Below are positions 35,006 through 44,071 of a DNA stretch of 64,000 nt, piece after piece; positions within the stretch are counted from its first letter, which is position 1; each line of letters begins with the position of its first letter. This DNA comes from JBNKZU01 sp050301795. GTDB lineage: Bacteria; Pseudomonadota; Gammaproteobacteria; Thiohalomonadales; Thiohalomonadaceae. A program made the position numbers and the translations under genes. The stretch spans positions 7,941-71,940 of the forward strand of contig JBNKZU010000038.1 of the NCBI GenBank assembly GCA_050301795.1, in the 5' to 3' direction. Below the pieces are notes generated by a model. The model did not search any database. It worked only from the letters and a program-made list of their open reading frames with translations, and was not told where the DNA came from.

Positions 35006-36181
35006 TTGTCAGACATTGCCCCCACTAAGCATGAGATAAAGCAAAAACTGTTTAAGCATAATCTCGATCTGTTATATCAGGCATCGAAGCAGATGTTGAT
35101 GGCAAATATTGGCATTTCTATTTTTGTTATCTGGCTCTATAACAGTACGGAAATTCATCGACAAACCTTCTATTGGTTTGGCACCCTTGTGGCAATCATA
35201 CTTATCCGAGCTTATCTTGCTCATCTCTATTTAGCCGATAAGGATAAAAACAAACGCTATGATTTGTGGTTTCGAATCTACCTTGCTGGAACCACATTAA
35301 CGGCATTTACCTGGGGAATGACAACTTATGCCCTTATGCCCTATGCCAGCGAAACAATCATCTATTCAACGATTGTGATTATCGTTGGTATTACCACAGC
35401 GGCGTTAACCTCACTTGGTTATAACTTTTTAATCTATTTCTTTTATATATTACCGATATCGATGTTGATGTCTCACTATCTCATTTTCGTCAGAGGCACA
35501 ACGTCCGATATCGCAATGGGAATTGGTTTTATTCCGTTCTCACTCTTTTTGATGGCCACTGCCCGTAACTATTCACGTAACTATAATCAGGCAATTCGGC
35601 TACAGTTTGAACGCGAACATCTGGTCGAACAATTGGAAGAGAGAATAGAGCATCAAGTAAAGCTCTCGGAGGAACTACACCGATTAAGTATTACCGATTC
35701 ACTTACCGGAGCACCAAATCGACATCTGTTTGAGGAGGAGAGTGAAAAGGCCTTTAACCGTTTCCTGCGCTATAACCATGGACTATCAATACTGGTTATC
35801 GACCTTGATCATTTCAAGAATATTAATGACCGTTATGGGCATAAGGCTGGTGATAAAGTGTTACAGGTCTTTAGTCAGTCTTGTAAAAGCATTGTAAGAA
35901 GTACAGATACCTTCGCTCGAGTCGGTGGTGAAGAGTTCTGCTTTTTATTGGAACAGACAAGCCGAGATCATACTTTAGAGGTTGCGAATCGACTTAAAGC
36001 AATGATCGCCAACCTTGAAATATTATTGGATAACGGTGAATCAATCCAAATCACCATCAGTATCGGTTGCTCACTGGTTAAAGAGAGTGACTCAAATATT
36101 GATGATGCATATATCCGTGCTGACAGAGCGCTATATCAGGCGAAAGAGAATGGTCGAAATCGAGTTGAGATCATTGATTAA
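35006..36181 (+). CDS. Membrane diguanylate cyclase (GGDEF)
   Basis: This 391-residue protein has an N-terminal sensory part with about six membrane helices (residues about 33-200) and a short coiled coil (QLEERIEHQVKLSEEL). The C-terminal GGDEF domain has SITDSLTGAPNRHLF, the active site RVGGEEF and, five residues before it, RSTD, which matches the RxxD inhibitory site. It should make cyclic di-GMP with product feedback. The start is TTG at 35006 with TGAGAG upstream. No EAL domain. Confidence 0.92.
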   Translation: MSDIAPTKHEIKQKLFKHNLDLLYQASKQMLMANIGISIFVIWLYNSTEIHRQTFYWFGTLVAIILIRAYLAHLYLADKDKNKRYDLWFRIYLAGTTLTAFTWGMTTYALMPYASETIIYSTIVIIVGITTAALTSLGYNFLIYFFYILPISMLMSHYLIFVRGTTSDIAMGIGFIPFSLFLMATARNYSRNYNQAIRLQFEREHLVEQLEERIEHQVKLSEELHRLSITDSLTGAPNRHLFEEESEKAFNRFLRYNHGLSILVIDLDHFKNINDRYGHKAGDKVLQVFSQSCKSIVRSTDTFARVGGEEFCFLLEQTSRDHTLEVANRLKAMIANLEILLDNGESIQITISIGCSLVKESDSNIDDAYIRADRALYQAKENGRNRVEIID

Positions 36182-36950
36182 ACCCTATCTTTATATCACC
36201 TCTACTCTCATGCTGCTGATTTCGGCTAACGCCTTGGCTGGTGATTACTCTCTACGAAAATACCCACATGTAACCGAGTTTTATAAAAGTCTGGCACAAA
36301 GTGCATTAGAGCTTGGATTACAGAATAATGTTCCACCAGCAGCAATACTGGCCATAGCCGGACTTGAGTCAGGATATGGCAGAGGTTATGTCTCCCGTAT
36401 CACAGGTAATGTACTTAGTTTAGGTGCGCGAAAAGGCGAGCCTGAACTCCCTCCTCTCTATCTTCCGACCTATATCAAAACAAATCGCGTTCTTATCGAT
36501 AAAAAGAAGATCGAATCAATACCGGCTTCAGAATTGAAATGGAAAAAGCGTCCACCAAGCTTAAAGAAAGATTATCGTCCTCAAGCCTATGCAGGAACAA
36601 CCAGACAGCTTGAGATTCTACAAAACGATGTGAAGTTGCGGGTCAAAGCCCGTAAACACAATATCGATGATTTTGTTTCGAGCTGGATTGATACAGAAAG
36701 TGCGGTGCCAGTGTTTGCGGATGCCCGTAATTGGTTAGAGCAGACGGTAGAGAGCAAAGGGAAGGCGTGGTTGCTTAGCTGTAAATCTGCGAAGGCGTTT
36801 ATCAATAAAATCGGTGGTAAACCACGCTCGTTCAATCATCGAAAGAGCTGGGTTAACAAGGTTAGTTATATCCTTGATAACGGTGGGCTTTGTGAGTTGT
36901 CGCAATTAATGTTTAAAGGCAAATCATTTGATGATGCATGGAATGGATAG
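36150..36950 (+). CDS. Bax-like glucosaminidase family protein, secreted
   Basis: This protein of about 266 residues has a signal peptide (PYLYITSTLMLLISANALAG). The N-acetylglucosaminidase (Bax/FlgJ-like) domain has PPAAILAIAGLESGYGRGYV, with the catalytic glutamate in LESGYG, and later KAFINKIGGKPR. It is expected to cleave glycan strands in the periplasm. I choose the ATG at 36150 (AAAGAGA upstream) because it gives a proper signal peptide. It overlaps the end of the cyclase gene by 32 bases in another frame, suggesting coupling. Confidence 0.8.
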   Translation: MVEIELRSLIKPYLYITSTLMLLISANALAGDYSLRKYPHVTEFYKSLAQSALELGLQNNVPPAAILAIAGLESGYGRGYVSRITGNVLSLGARKGEPELPPLYLPTYIKTNRVLIDKKKIESIPASELKWKKRPPSLKKDYRPQAYAGTTRQLEILQNDVKLRVKARKHNIDDFVSSWIDTESAVPVFADARNWLEQTVESKGKAWLLSCKSAKAFINKIGGKPRSFNHRKSWVNKVSYILDNGGLCELSQLMFKGKSFDDAWNG

Positions 36951-36988
36951 AGACTATAGATAAAAGCTAAGAAAACTCTGATCAAGTG

Positions 36989-37016
36989 GTCATTGCGTCA
37001 CCTCGTTCGCAATGAC
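36989..37016. terminator. Bidirectional hairpin between convergent genes
   Basis: GTCATTGCG and CGCAATGAC form a perfect 9-bp stem around ten bases, between the Bax-like gene and the convergent thioesterase gene. Flanking T-runs are weak on both strands. Confidence 0.45.
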
Positions 37017-37032
37017 TATTTGTGTAATCTCC

Positions 37033-37482
37033 CTAAATGATTCGATGTGTTGATTTTGCAGTGGCTAAGCGTTGTCCCTGCTCTGTTTTGACATCTGCCT
37101 CAAAGTAGAGAGAACGCCTCTCTTGTCCGGTAAAACGAGCTGTAACGTAGACATATTCCATATCTGGTGTGATCGGTTTTGAGTAGGTCATCTCCATGGT
37201 TCGCGTAAAGTTGGGTGTTGCGACAATCAAGCTTAGCGGGCCGATGGTGTTGTCGACCAGAGCGGCGATAATTCCGCCTTGCATCGTTCCATAAGGGTTT
37301 AGATGTTCGTGTAACACCGGAAAACGGTTGGTGATCGTCTCTGATTCAATATCGATACTAATTACCTCGCCTTTTAAAGTGTCGAATACTGGCGGAGGAA
37401 AGAGAATTTTGTCCTCGTAACCTTTAAGCTTTTTTTCAATAATGGGCAGTAGTTCAGGGGGGATGCGGTCTCTATCAATCAA
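37033..37482 (-). CDS. PaaI/hotdog-fold thioesterase family protein
   Basis: This 149-residue single hotdog domain carries the PaaI-type helix segment HLNPYGTMQGGIIAALVDN and MTYSKPITPDMEYVYVTARF. It is probably an acyl-CoA thioesterase, substrate unknown. Convergent with the Bax-like gene. Confidence 0.82.
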   Translation of the reverse strand: MIDRDRIPPELLPIIEKKLKGYEDKILFPPPVFDTLKGEVISIDIESETITNRFPVLHEHLNPYGTMQGGIIAALVDNTIGPLSLIVATPNFTRTMEMTYSKPITPDMEYVYVTARFTGQERRSLYFEADVKTEQGQRLATAKSTHRII

Positions 37483-37541
37483 TGCTCTATCCTTTAATCA
37501 ATTTCAATGAACAACACAGTGGCATCTCTAACGTGTGTTTT

Positions 37542-38534
37542 TTATGGTTTAATCTTGACCACAGTTCTGCCACGAATCGCCCCGTTTAGAATGGCTTCTG
37601 CGGCTGCCGGGATCTCATCAAGTGTTATCTCATTGCTTAATAATGCCAGTTTTTCAAGATCGAGATCGGTGGTAATACGTTGCCACGCCTGTTCGCGTTT
37701 TGCGATGGGTGCCATCACAGAATCGATACCATAGAGGGTAACGCCACGCAAAATAAAAGGTGCAACACTGGATGGAAGAGCCATCGATTCTGCAAGACCG
37801 CAGGCCGCAACAGCACCACCATAGCTTATCTGACTCAATACATTTGCCAATGTATTGCCACCAGCTACATCTATAGCGCCGGCCCATAGCTCTTTACCCA
37901 ATGGTCGTGCCTTATCAGAGAAGGGTTGGCGATCGATGATCTCAGAAGCACCCAAGCGCGTTAAATACTCATGTTCACTGCTTCGTCCGGTCACGGCAAC
38001 CACGTAATACCCCAATTTACTGAGTATTGAGATTGCCACACTACCAACGCCCCCTGCTGCACCAGTGACAAGAATATTGCCACTTTGGGGTGTGATACCG
38101 TGTTGTTCTAGAGCAAGCACACAGAGCATTGCAGTGTAGCCAGCCGTTCCAACTGCCATCGCTTGTTTTGGTGTCATGCCATCAGGAAGCGGAACCAGCC
38201 ACTTTGCATCGACACGAGCAAGCTCGCTAAAGCCGCCATTGTGCACTTCACCGACACCAAAGCCATTTAAGATAACCTGATCACCGGCTTTAAACTTCGT
38301 GTTTTCTGAATGAGTAACTGTTCCGGCAAAGTCGATACCAGGGATTAACGGGAACCGTCTTACAACAGGCGCTTTAGCGGTCATCGCTAAGCCGTCCTTG
38401 TAGTTTAATGCGGAGTATTTCACCGCTACAGTGACATCTCCTTCCATTAAATCCTGTGGTTGTAGATTGGTGAGCGTTGCGTGCTGACCGTTATCATCGC
38501 TGGTGATCTGCCATGCACGGAATGTTTCTGACAT
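37542..38534 (-). CDS. acuI: Acrylyl-CoA reductase-type zinc-free MDR oxidoreductase (AcuI/YhdH)
   Basis: This NADPH-dependent medium-chain dehydrogenase of about 330 residues belongs to the YhdH/AcuI family. Evidence is YKDGLAMTAKAPVVRRFPLIP, the AVGTAGYTAMLCVLALE helix and the nucleotide site VTGAAGGVGSVAISILS. AcuI reduces acryloyl-CoA to propionyl-CoA and protects against acrylate. The ATG at 38534 has GGA eight bases upstream; a TTG four codons earlier (38546) is the alternative start. Confidence 0.88.
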   Translation of the reverse strand: MSETFRAWQITSDDNGQHATLTNLQPQDLMEGDVTVAVKYSALNYKDGLAMTAKAPVVRRFPLIPGIDFAGTVTHSENTKFKAGDQVILNGFGVGEVHNGGFSELARVDAKWLVPLPDGMTPKQAMAVGTAGYTAMLCVLALEQHGITPQSGNILVTGAAGGVGSVAISILSKLGYYVVAVTGRSSEHEYLTRLGASEIIDRQPFSDKARPLGKELWAGAIDVAGGNTLANVLSQISYGGAVAACGLAESMALPSSVAPFILRGVTLYGIDSVMAPIAKREQAWQRITTDLDLEKLALLSNEITLDEIPAAAEAILNGAIRGRTVVKIKP

Positions 38535-38568
38535 TGTTTGTTCCAATAGTAGTCTTGAGGTGTGATTT

Positions 38569-39735
38569 TTACCTTAGCACCTTCTCAATTCGTGAAACAC
38601 CCTCTTTAAGCTTTTCGAGGGATGTGGTGTAGGCAAAACGAAGGTAACGTCTTGGGTTGTTGTGACCAAAATCGATTCCGGGAGTCACGGCGACCTTGGC
38701 TTGTTCTAATAGCCGATTTGCCAGTTCGACACTGTCATCCGCCAGATCTCCAATATTGGCATAGAGATAAAAGGCGCCTTCCGGGATATGTGAAATCTTA
38801 AAACCAAGGCGCTGTAGCTCCGGTAGCAGATAGTCTCTGCGCGTCTTAAACTCTGCACGACGCGACTCGAGAATCGATATATTCTCAGGAGTAAATGCAG
38901 CCAGCGCAGCATACTGGGATATGGTTGATGGTGCGATATAGAGATTCTGAGCCAGTTTTTCGATATTTCGCACCATGTGCTCAGGAACAACCATCCATCC
39001 CAAACGCCAACCGGTCATACAGAAGTATTTTGAGAAGCTGTTTATGATGATCGCATTATCATTGAAACGCACAGCGCTTGGCGGCTGCTTGTCATAGGTC
39101 AGGTTATGATAGATCTCATCTACCAGGAGATAACCACTCTTCGATTGTATGAACTGATGGATCGCCTCAAGCTCATCTTCTGGGATCAGTGTGCCTGTGG
39201 GATTTGAGGGTGATGCAACCATCGCCGCAACGGTATGATCACCCCAGTGCTGCTTAAGGCTTTCAAGATTAAGCTGAAATGCTGAGTTTTCATCGACATC
39301 AATTGCACGAACCCTTCCCTCGACAAAACGGATAAAGTGACGATTGCAGGGATAACCGGGATCAGCAACCAACACCTCATCATCACGCCCCACAATGACC
39401 CCTAAGGCCAGCATTAATGCCCCTGATGCTCCGGAGGTTACAATGACACGTCCAGGGTCAACCGTTTGATGATAGCGATCCTGGTAGAACTGACTTATCG
39501 CCTCGCGCAACTCTGGCAGGCCTAGTGCATTCGTATAGTTGGTTAACCCCTGTTCGATCGCTGCCTTTGCGGCATTGCCTATCGGTGTTGGCGTATTAAA
39601 GTCCGGCTCCCCTACCTCCATGTGGATGATCGATTCGCCGTTTCGCTCCATCTCATTTGCCCGTCCGAGAAGCTCCATCACATAAAATGGCTCAATATCA
39701 GCCATTCGGGGAGCAACCGGCCGTTGACTAGGCAT
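38569..39735 (-). CDS. PLP-dependent class I/II aminotransferase
   Basis: This 388-residue fold-type I aminotransferase has HMEVGEPDFNTPTPI, the VTSGASGALMLAL motif, the SPSNPTGTLIPEDELE loop and the PLP lysine in NSFSKYFCMTGWRLGWMV. The C-terminal RRYLRFAYTTS holds the carboxylate-binding arginine. It is probably an alanine/aspartate-type enzyme; substrate undetermined. It overlaps the HAD gene upstream by 8 bases. Confidence 0.88.
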   Translation of the reverse strand: MPSQRPVAPRMADIEPFYVMELLGRANEMERNGESIIHMEVGEPDFNTPTPIGNAAKAAIEQGLTNYTNALGLPELREAISQFYQDRYHQTVDPGRVIVTSGASGALMLALGVIVGRDDEVLVADPGYPCNRHFIRFVEGRVRAIDVDENSAFQLNLESLKQHWGDHTVAAMVASPSNPTGTLIPEDELEAIHQFIQSKSGYLLVDEIYHNLTYDKQPPSAVRFNDNAIIINSFSKYFCMTGWRLGWMVVPEHMVRNIEKLAQNLYIAPSTISQYAALAAFTPENISILESRRAEFKTRRDYLLPELQRLGFKISHIPEGAFYLYANIGDLADDSVELANRLLEQAKVAVTPGIDFGHNNPRRYLRFAYTTSLEKLKEGVSRIEKVLR

Positions 39736-40483
39736 GATGGAGAGTGCTCACGAGATCGAGATCGAGAAATGTTTTACCCGCGCTACTCCCGTCTAGCACT
39801 GTAAATGGAAGATCTGGTTCCCCCCAATGATCTAAAACAATCGAGGCACCACTAAAATTGTCTTCAGCGGTATATCCATTAATCGCGACAATGGTCTTTA
39901 GTTTTGCCCCAAGTGATGAGCGAATGCCGTTATAGGAGTCTTCAAAGGCGATGCACTGCTCTGGTTTAAGTCCCATCTTATCCATCGCCCAGATGTAGAT
40001 ATCAGGAGCCGGTTTCTTGGCCGGAACAATATCACCTGCTGCAATGACCTCAAACCATGTCATCGCATCTGCTCCGAGGGTGTTCACAATCAGAGCTTCC
40101 ACATTTGCTGGGGTGGTGGTGGTTGCTATCGCCAAACGCATTCCTGCCGCTTTTGAGGCTTCTATCAGGCGTTTTACACCAGGTCGTAGCGGGATCGCGC
40201 CTTGCGCTAGGAGTTGGGTGTAGTGTTCAGTCTTGGCCGCATGAAGCTGTGCGATAAATTGCTGTAGATCATCAGGAGATTGAAAATCGGTATTAAAGTG
40301 ATCCAGATAGTAGCGAATGCGCTCCTTGCCACCGGTAACGGCCAATAGTTGTCCATAGAGTTCAGGTGTCCAAACCCAATCCAGACCAGCCTCTTTAAAT
40401 GCAAGGTTAAACGCGACACGATGACCATCGCGCTCGGTATCAGCGAGGGTTCCGTCAACATCGAATAGTAGTGCTTCTAACAT
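39728..40483 (-). CDS. HAD-superfamily phosphatase, CbbY-like
   Basis: This 251-residue subfamily IA HAD hydrolase has the nucleophile motif LLFDVDGTLADTERDGHRVA, ATTTTPANVEAL (motif 2), KKPAPDIYIWAMDKMG (motif 3 Lys) and CIAFEDSYNGIRSS (motif 4). The N-terminal signature closely follows CbbY, which removes xylulose bisphosphate, an inhibitor of RuBisCO, in autotrophs. That specific role is plausible for a sulfur oxidiser but not shown. Confidence 0.88.
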   Translation of the reverse strand: MLEALLFDVDGTLADTERDGHRVAFNLAFKEAGLDWVWTPELYGQLLAVTGGKERIRYYLDHFNTDFQSPDDLQQFIAQLHAAKTEHYTQLLAQGAIPLRPGVKRLIEASKAAGMRLAIATTTTPANVEALIVNTLGADAMTWFEVIAAGDIVPAKKPAPDIYIWAMDKMGLKPEQCIAFEDSYNGIRSSLGAKLKTIVAINGYTAEDNFSGASIVLDHWGEPDLPFTVLDGSSAGKTFLDLDLVSTLHHA

Positions 40484-40648
40484 TATCTTTTGCTCAATTG
40501 TGGGTGATTGCAGGGAACACTTGAATTAAGGTGTTTTGTGTCAAAAAACAAGTCATGCCTAAAACTGTACTCAAGATGATTAGATTACCCGACTCAGCAA
40601 TCCCCTATCAAATCTGATACAATATCGGATTGTTTTACCCCGCTTTTG

Positions 40649-40677
40649 TTGCTATTTGCGGGTGAGTTTGGTATAGA
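40649..40677 (+). promoter_or_regulatory. Probable sigma70 promoter of dksA
   Basis: TTGCTA, a 17-base spacer and TATAGA end 41 bases before the dksA ATG in the 235-bp divergent gap with the HAD gene. Confidence 0.5.
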
Positions 40678-40718
40678 TGCGCGCTTGATTTTTTTCGCGC
40701 TGATTGGGGAGATTGCGA

Positions 40719-41237
40719 ATGGCTGTAAAGAAAAAAGCCGTTACCAAGAAAAGTGTTAAGAAAAAGGCTGCGCCTAAGAAAAATGTAGCCACTAAAAAAA
40801 CACCTAAAAAGAACACAAGTGCTGTCGATAATGTGGTCGACTTTACCCCTTATGAAGAGGTCAAGGGTGAGGACTACATGAGTTCGGACATGAAAGATCA
40901 CTTCCGTGCCATTTTAATCGATTGGAAAAATGAGCTTATGGAAGAGGTTGATCGAACTGTACATCACATGCAGGATGAAGCCGCAAACTTCCCCGATCCG
41001 AATGATCGCGCCACTCAGGAGTCTGAGTTCGCGATGGAGCTTCGCGCTCGTGATCGAGAACGCAAGCTGATCAAAAAGATCGATGAATCGATCAGTTTGA
41101 TCGATGAGGATGAATATGGTTACTGTGAAAGTTGTGGTGTGGAGATCGGCATTCGTCGCCTAGAAGCTCGCCCTACTGCCACGCTATGTATTGATTGCAA
41201 GACTTTAGATGAGATCCGCGAAAAACAGCGCGGATAA
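40719..41237 (+). CDS. dksA: RNA polymerase-binding transcription factor DksA with Lys-rich N-terminal tail
   Basis: This 172-residue DksA carries the coiled-coil tip residues in FPDPNDRATQE (Asp and Ala of the DxxDxA motif). The four-cysteine zinc finger has CESCG and, 17 residues on, CIDC. It modulates rRNA and amino-acid promoters with ppGpp. The first about 40 residues are a repeated Lys/Ala/Thr tail (KKKAVTKKSVKKKAAPKK) like histone H1, which E. coli DksA lacks. The ATG at 40719 has GGGGAGA upstream. gluQRS follows, as is common. Confidence 0.93.
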   Translation: MAVKKKAVTKKSVKKKAAPKKNVATKKTPKKNTSAVDNVVDFTPYEEVKGEDYMSSDMKDHFRAILIDWKNELMEEVDRTVHHMQDEAANFPDPNDRATQESEFAMELRARDRERKLIKKIDESISLIDEDEYGYCESCGVEIGIRRLEARPTATLCIDCKTLDEIREKQRG

Positions 41238-41257
41238 TCATCAACCAATGAACATGG

Positions 41258-42211
41258 ATGTTCAAACATATCAACATGCCTGATTCCGGCAACGACTCCA
41301 CCTTCAAGCAACCCTATCGCGGCAGATTTGCCCCGTCTCCTACTGGACCACTCCATTTCGGTTCCCTCATTACTGCTGTCGCCAGTTATCTGGATGCAAG
41401 GCACGCGAATGGTGAGTGGTTGTTACGAATAGAGGATGTTGACACGCCAAGAACCAACGCAGGTGCTGTCGACTCAATTCTCACGACACTTGAGTTATAT
41501 GGCTTTGAATGGGATGGTGAGGTCGTCTATCAAAGTCAGCGCAGCGCGCTCTATGAGGAGTACCTTGCTCAATTAGCACAACAATCACTCGTCTACGGCT
41601 GTGAATGTAGCCGTAAATCGATATCTGAGTACAAAAAGAGCCATCACTACCCTTTTGATGGATATCCGGCTATCTGTCGCAATAAGGGGCTTGCGCATCA
41701 AGGTCACACCATCCGCATCAATACCGAATCGTCTCAACCCGTGGGGTTTAAAGACGAAATCCAGGGAGAGTTGCAACAGACGATTGCTAAAGAGGTCGGT
41801 GATTTTGTCTTAAAGCGTCATGATGGAGTCTACAGCTATCAACTTGCGGTGGTGGTTGATGATGAGTTACAGCAGATCAACCATATTGTGCGTGGGTTTG
41901 ATCTCTTTGATAACACTCCGCGACAGCTTCTACTGCAACACTATTTGGGTTTTAAAACACCGAACTATTGTCACATTCCAATCGCTGTAAACGAGCAACA
42001 CCAGAAATTAAGCAAACAGACCCATGCCGCAGCAATCGATGGAAGCAATATCCAGCGTGATTTGATGTTGTCACTACGATTTCTGGGACAACCGTTCGAT
42101 GAGAATTACCTCAGTTTACCGGTTAGTGAATTATGGAATAATGCGATTAAGCGTTGGGATCGTGGATTAATCCCAAGGAAATCCTCAATTGAATTTATTA
42201 GCGGATGCTGA
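41258..42211 (+). CDS. gluQ: Glutamyl-Q tRNA(Asp) synthetase GluQRS
   Basis: This 317-residue truncated glutamyl-tRNA synthetase paralogue glutamylates queuosine in tRNA-Asp. It has the class I HIGH-like segment GRFAPSPTGPLHFGSL, WLLRIEDVDTPR, a zinc site (YGCECSRKSI, then YPAICRNKG) and the KMSKS-like QKLSKQTHA. It lacks the anticodon-binding domain. The start is either 41258 or the ATG at 41276. It is functionally linked to queF, which makes the queuosine precursor. Confidence 0.92.
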   Translation: MFKHINMPDSGNDSTFKQPYRGRFAPSPTGPLHFGSLITAVASYLDARHANGEWLLRIEDVDTPRTNAGAVDSILTTLELYGFEWDGEVVYQSQRSALYEEYLAQLAQQSLVYGCECSRKSISEYKKSHHYPFDGYPAICRNKGLAHQGHTIRINTESSQPVGFKDEIQGELQQTIAKEVGDFVLKRHDGVYSYQLAVVVDDELQQINHIVRGFDLFDNTPRQLLLQHYLGFKTPNYCHIPIAVNEQHQKLSKQTHAAAIDGSNIQRDLMLSLRFLGQPFDENYLSLPVSELWNNAIKRWDRGLIPRKSSIEFISGC

Positions 42212-42252
42212 TATTAGTGAGCCTGTTTTGTAAAACCGATGAGAAAACACTC

Positions 42253-42696
42253 ATGAACGCTGTATATGAATCTCAATTTCAGATCAAATATCACGGATAT
42301 CTCAGAAATATCCTGAAATGGGATGAGCTAGATGCTTTGTGGCAGCAGATCATGGCACAGAGTAGTGAGAATGAGTGGTTTATCTATGCAACCGGAGAGA
42401 CGTGTCCTGTTGAGCAGGTAACACAAGTTAAGCTCGGAACCTTCATCACCGAGATCAATCATCTGTTACGAAAAGAGCATCACCATGACTACTGTGGCAT
42501 TGTCTATGTCGATAATATAGAGCAGCCTCAGATGGTGAAGATCTATGATCCCAATAATCTTGGTAGCGTTTGTGGTAGCAGCTCTCTTCCGGCACCACTG
42601 CCTGGATGGGTATTATCCACCCATCCGCCTGAGCCTCTGCTCCAGGCAACGATTACACCACAGAACAGACGTCGATGGTGGCAACAACTCTTCTAG
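42253..42696 (+). CDS. Conserved hypothetical protein
   Basis: This soluble protein has 147 residues from the ATG at 42253; the frame is open from 42205, overlapping gluQRS. Conserved-looking stretches are QFQIKYHGYLRNILKWDELD, HDYCGIVYVD, IYDPNNLGSVCGSSS and PLPGWVLSTHPP. I believe such proteins occur widely in gammaproteobacteria, but I know no function. It ends five bases before the convergent dsbC stop, leaving no room for a terminator. Confidence 0.75.
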   Translation: MNAVYESQFQIKYHGYLRNILKWDELDALWQQIMAQSSENEWFIYATGETCPVEQVTQVKLGTFITEINHLLRKEHHHDYCGIVYVDNIEQPQMVKIYDPNNLGSVCGSSSLPAPLPGWVLSTHPPEPLLQATITPQNRRRWWQQLF

Positions 42697-42701
42697 CTTC
42701 C

Positions 42702-43430
42702 CTATTTGCTGGTGATAGTTTCAAGCAGCTTTTTAGGTGGCTGATATCCAGGGATTAAGGTTCCATCCGCCAATAGCAAGGCTGGAGTACCACTAACACC
42801 GAACTTCTTACCTAACATCATGTGTTTAACCACAGGGTTTTCACAGCTTTCAGACTTTTCAGCATTGCCTGTCTTTTTTGCAAAATCCATTGCAGCCTGT
42901 TTGTCCTTAGCACACCAAACGGATACCGCTTTTCGATACGATTCTGAGTTAAGACCTGCCCGTGGATAGGCAAGATAACGAATCGTTATTCCGAGATCAT
43001 TCATCTCCTGCATTCCAGAGTGAAGTTTTCGACAATAACCACAATCAATATCAGTAAAGACGGTAACAACATGCTTCTGTTCACCATTGGCCTTATAAAC
43101 AATCATCTCATTTTCATTCAGCTCACTCATGAACTGTTTACGACCTTCATTACGTCGGGATTCAGTAAGATTGCTCATATCATTAAGCTTGATCAGATCG
43201 CCGGTAATCAGATAACGACCATCCTCAGAGATGTAGTAATAGTTATTGCCATACTGAACCTCATAGATTCCCTTTGCTTCTGATGACCTGATTCCATCCG
43301 GTGCTGATGGAATGATGGCTGATAGGCTCTTCTTAATCAGTTCAGGTGTACTATCTTCTTGAGCGACTCCATTGATGGCGATTAAAGCCAAAAGCAGTGG
43401 AGCAATTCTAATCATGGTTTTTAAATGCAT
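42702..43430 (-). CDS. dsbC: Thiol:disulfide interchange protein DsbC
   Basis: This 242-residue periplasmic disulfide isomerase has a signal peptide (IAPLLLALIAINGVAQE), an N-terminal dimerisation domain (about 30-85) and a thioredoxin-like domain with the active site DIDCGYCRKLHSGM. A second Cys pair (VWCAKDK and ESCENP) is present. A cis-proline follows (GTPALLLADG). It corrects wrong disulfides, useful in a periplasm rich in cytochromes. ATGs at 43430 and 43415 are both possible. Confidence 0.93.
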   Translation of the reverse strand: MHLKTMIRIAPLLLALIAINGVAQEDSTPELIKKSLSAIIPSAPDGIRSSEAKGIYEVQYGNNYYYISEDGRYLITGDLIKLNDMSNLTESRRNEGRKQFMSELNENEMIVYKANGEQKHVVTVFTDIDCGYCRKLHSGMQEMNDLGITIRYLAYPRAGLNSESYRKAVSVWCAKDKQAAMDFAKKTGNAEKSESCENPVVKHMMLGKKFGVSGTPALLLADGTLIPGYQPPKKLLETITSK

Positions 43431-43436
43431 GGTTTT

Positions 43437-43919
43437 TTAATCTCTAAAGTTATTAAACTGAAGCGGCTGACCAAAGTCATTGCTCTTGATAAAGGCGATG
43501 ACCTGTTGGAGATCATCACGTTTTTTTCCGGTAATTCTAACCTGTTCGCCCTGAATTGCCGCCTGAACCTTAAGCTTGCTCTCTTTTACCGATTTAATAA
43601 TCTTGCGGGCAACCTCTTTATCGATACCCTCTTTAAGCACAATCTTTTGAATGGCGACTTTTCCGCGTTCTTCAACCTCTCCTGACTCTATTGCCGAGAT
43701 ATCAATACCGCGCTTGCTCATTTTTTGATGTAATACTTGCCGAATTTGATCAATCTGGAATTTGGTTTGTGCCTCAAGGCTTAACTCATTTTCGCTCTCA
43801 ACAACCTTGGCGTTACTCCCTTTAAAATCGTAACGATTTCCAACTTCGCGGTTGGTCTGATCAACGGCATTTGTTAATTCGTGGCGATTAAGCTCAGAAA
43901 CAATATCGAATGAAGGCAT
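43437..43919 (-). CDS. yajQ: YajQ-family cyclic-di-GMP/nucleotide-binding protein
   Basis: This 160-residue protein is typical of the family: MPSFDIVSELNRHELTNAVD, then YDFKGSNAKVV and the C-terminal RITGKKRDDLQQVIAFIK. Xanthomonas homologues bind cyclic di-GMP and act as co-regulators. A cyclase gene is in the same window (35006-36181). CAGGAAAAC precedes the ATG. It lies six bases before dsbC in the same direction. Confidence 0.94.
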   Translation of the reverse strand: MPSFDIVSELNRHELTNAVDQTNREVGNRYDFKGSNAKVVESENELSLEAQTKFQIDQIRQVLHQKMSKRGIDISAIESGEVEERGKVAIQKIVLKEGIDKEVARKIIKSVKESKLKVQAAIQGEQVRITGKKRDDLQQVIAFIKSNDFGQPLQFNNFRD

Positions 43920-43994
43920 GTTGTTTTCCTGTATTTAGTTCTGATCTATCAGGCTGTGTAAGCAAGAGAATCATCTCTCATTATCTGATTAATA

Positions 43995-44071
43995 TGGCGT
44001 CCCGAAGAGGATTCGAACCTCCGACCTGTCGCTTAGGAGGCGACTGCTCTATCCTACTGAGCTACCGAGAC
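43995..44071 (-). tRNA. tRNA-Arg (anticodon CCT)
   Basis: This 77-base gene includes an encoded CCA. The acceptor stem GTCTCGG pairs with TCGGGAC, the T-arm has GGTTCGAATCC-like GAGGTTCGAATCCTC, and the anticodon loop CTCCTAA gives CCT at 44037-44035. All arms form. It reads AGG codons. Confidence 0.95.
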
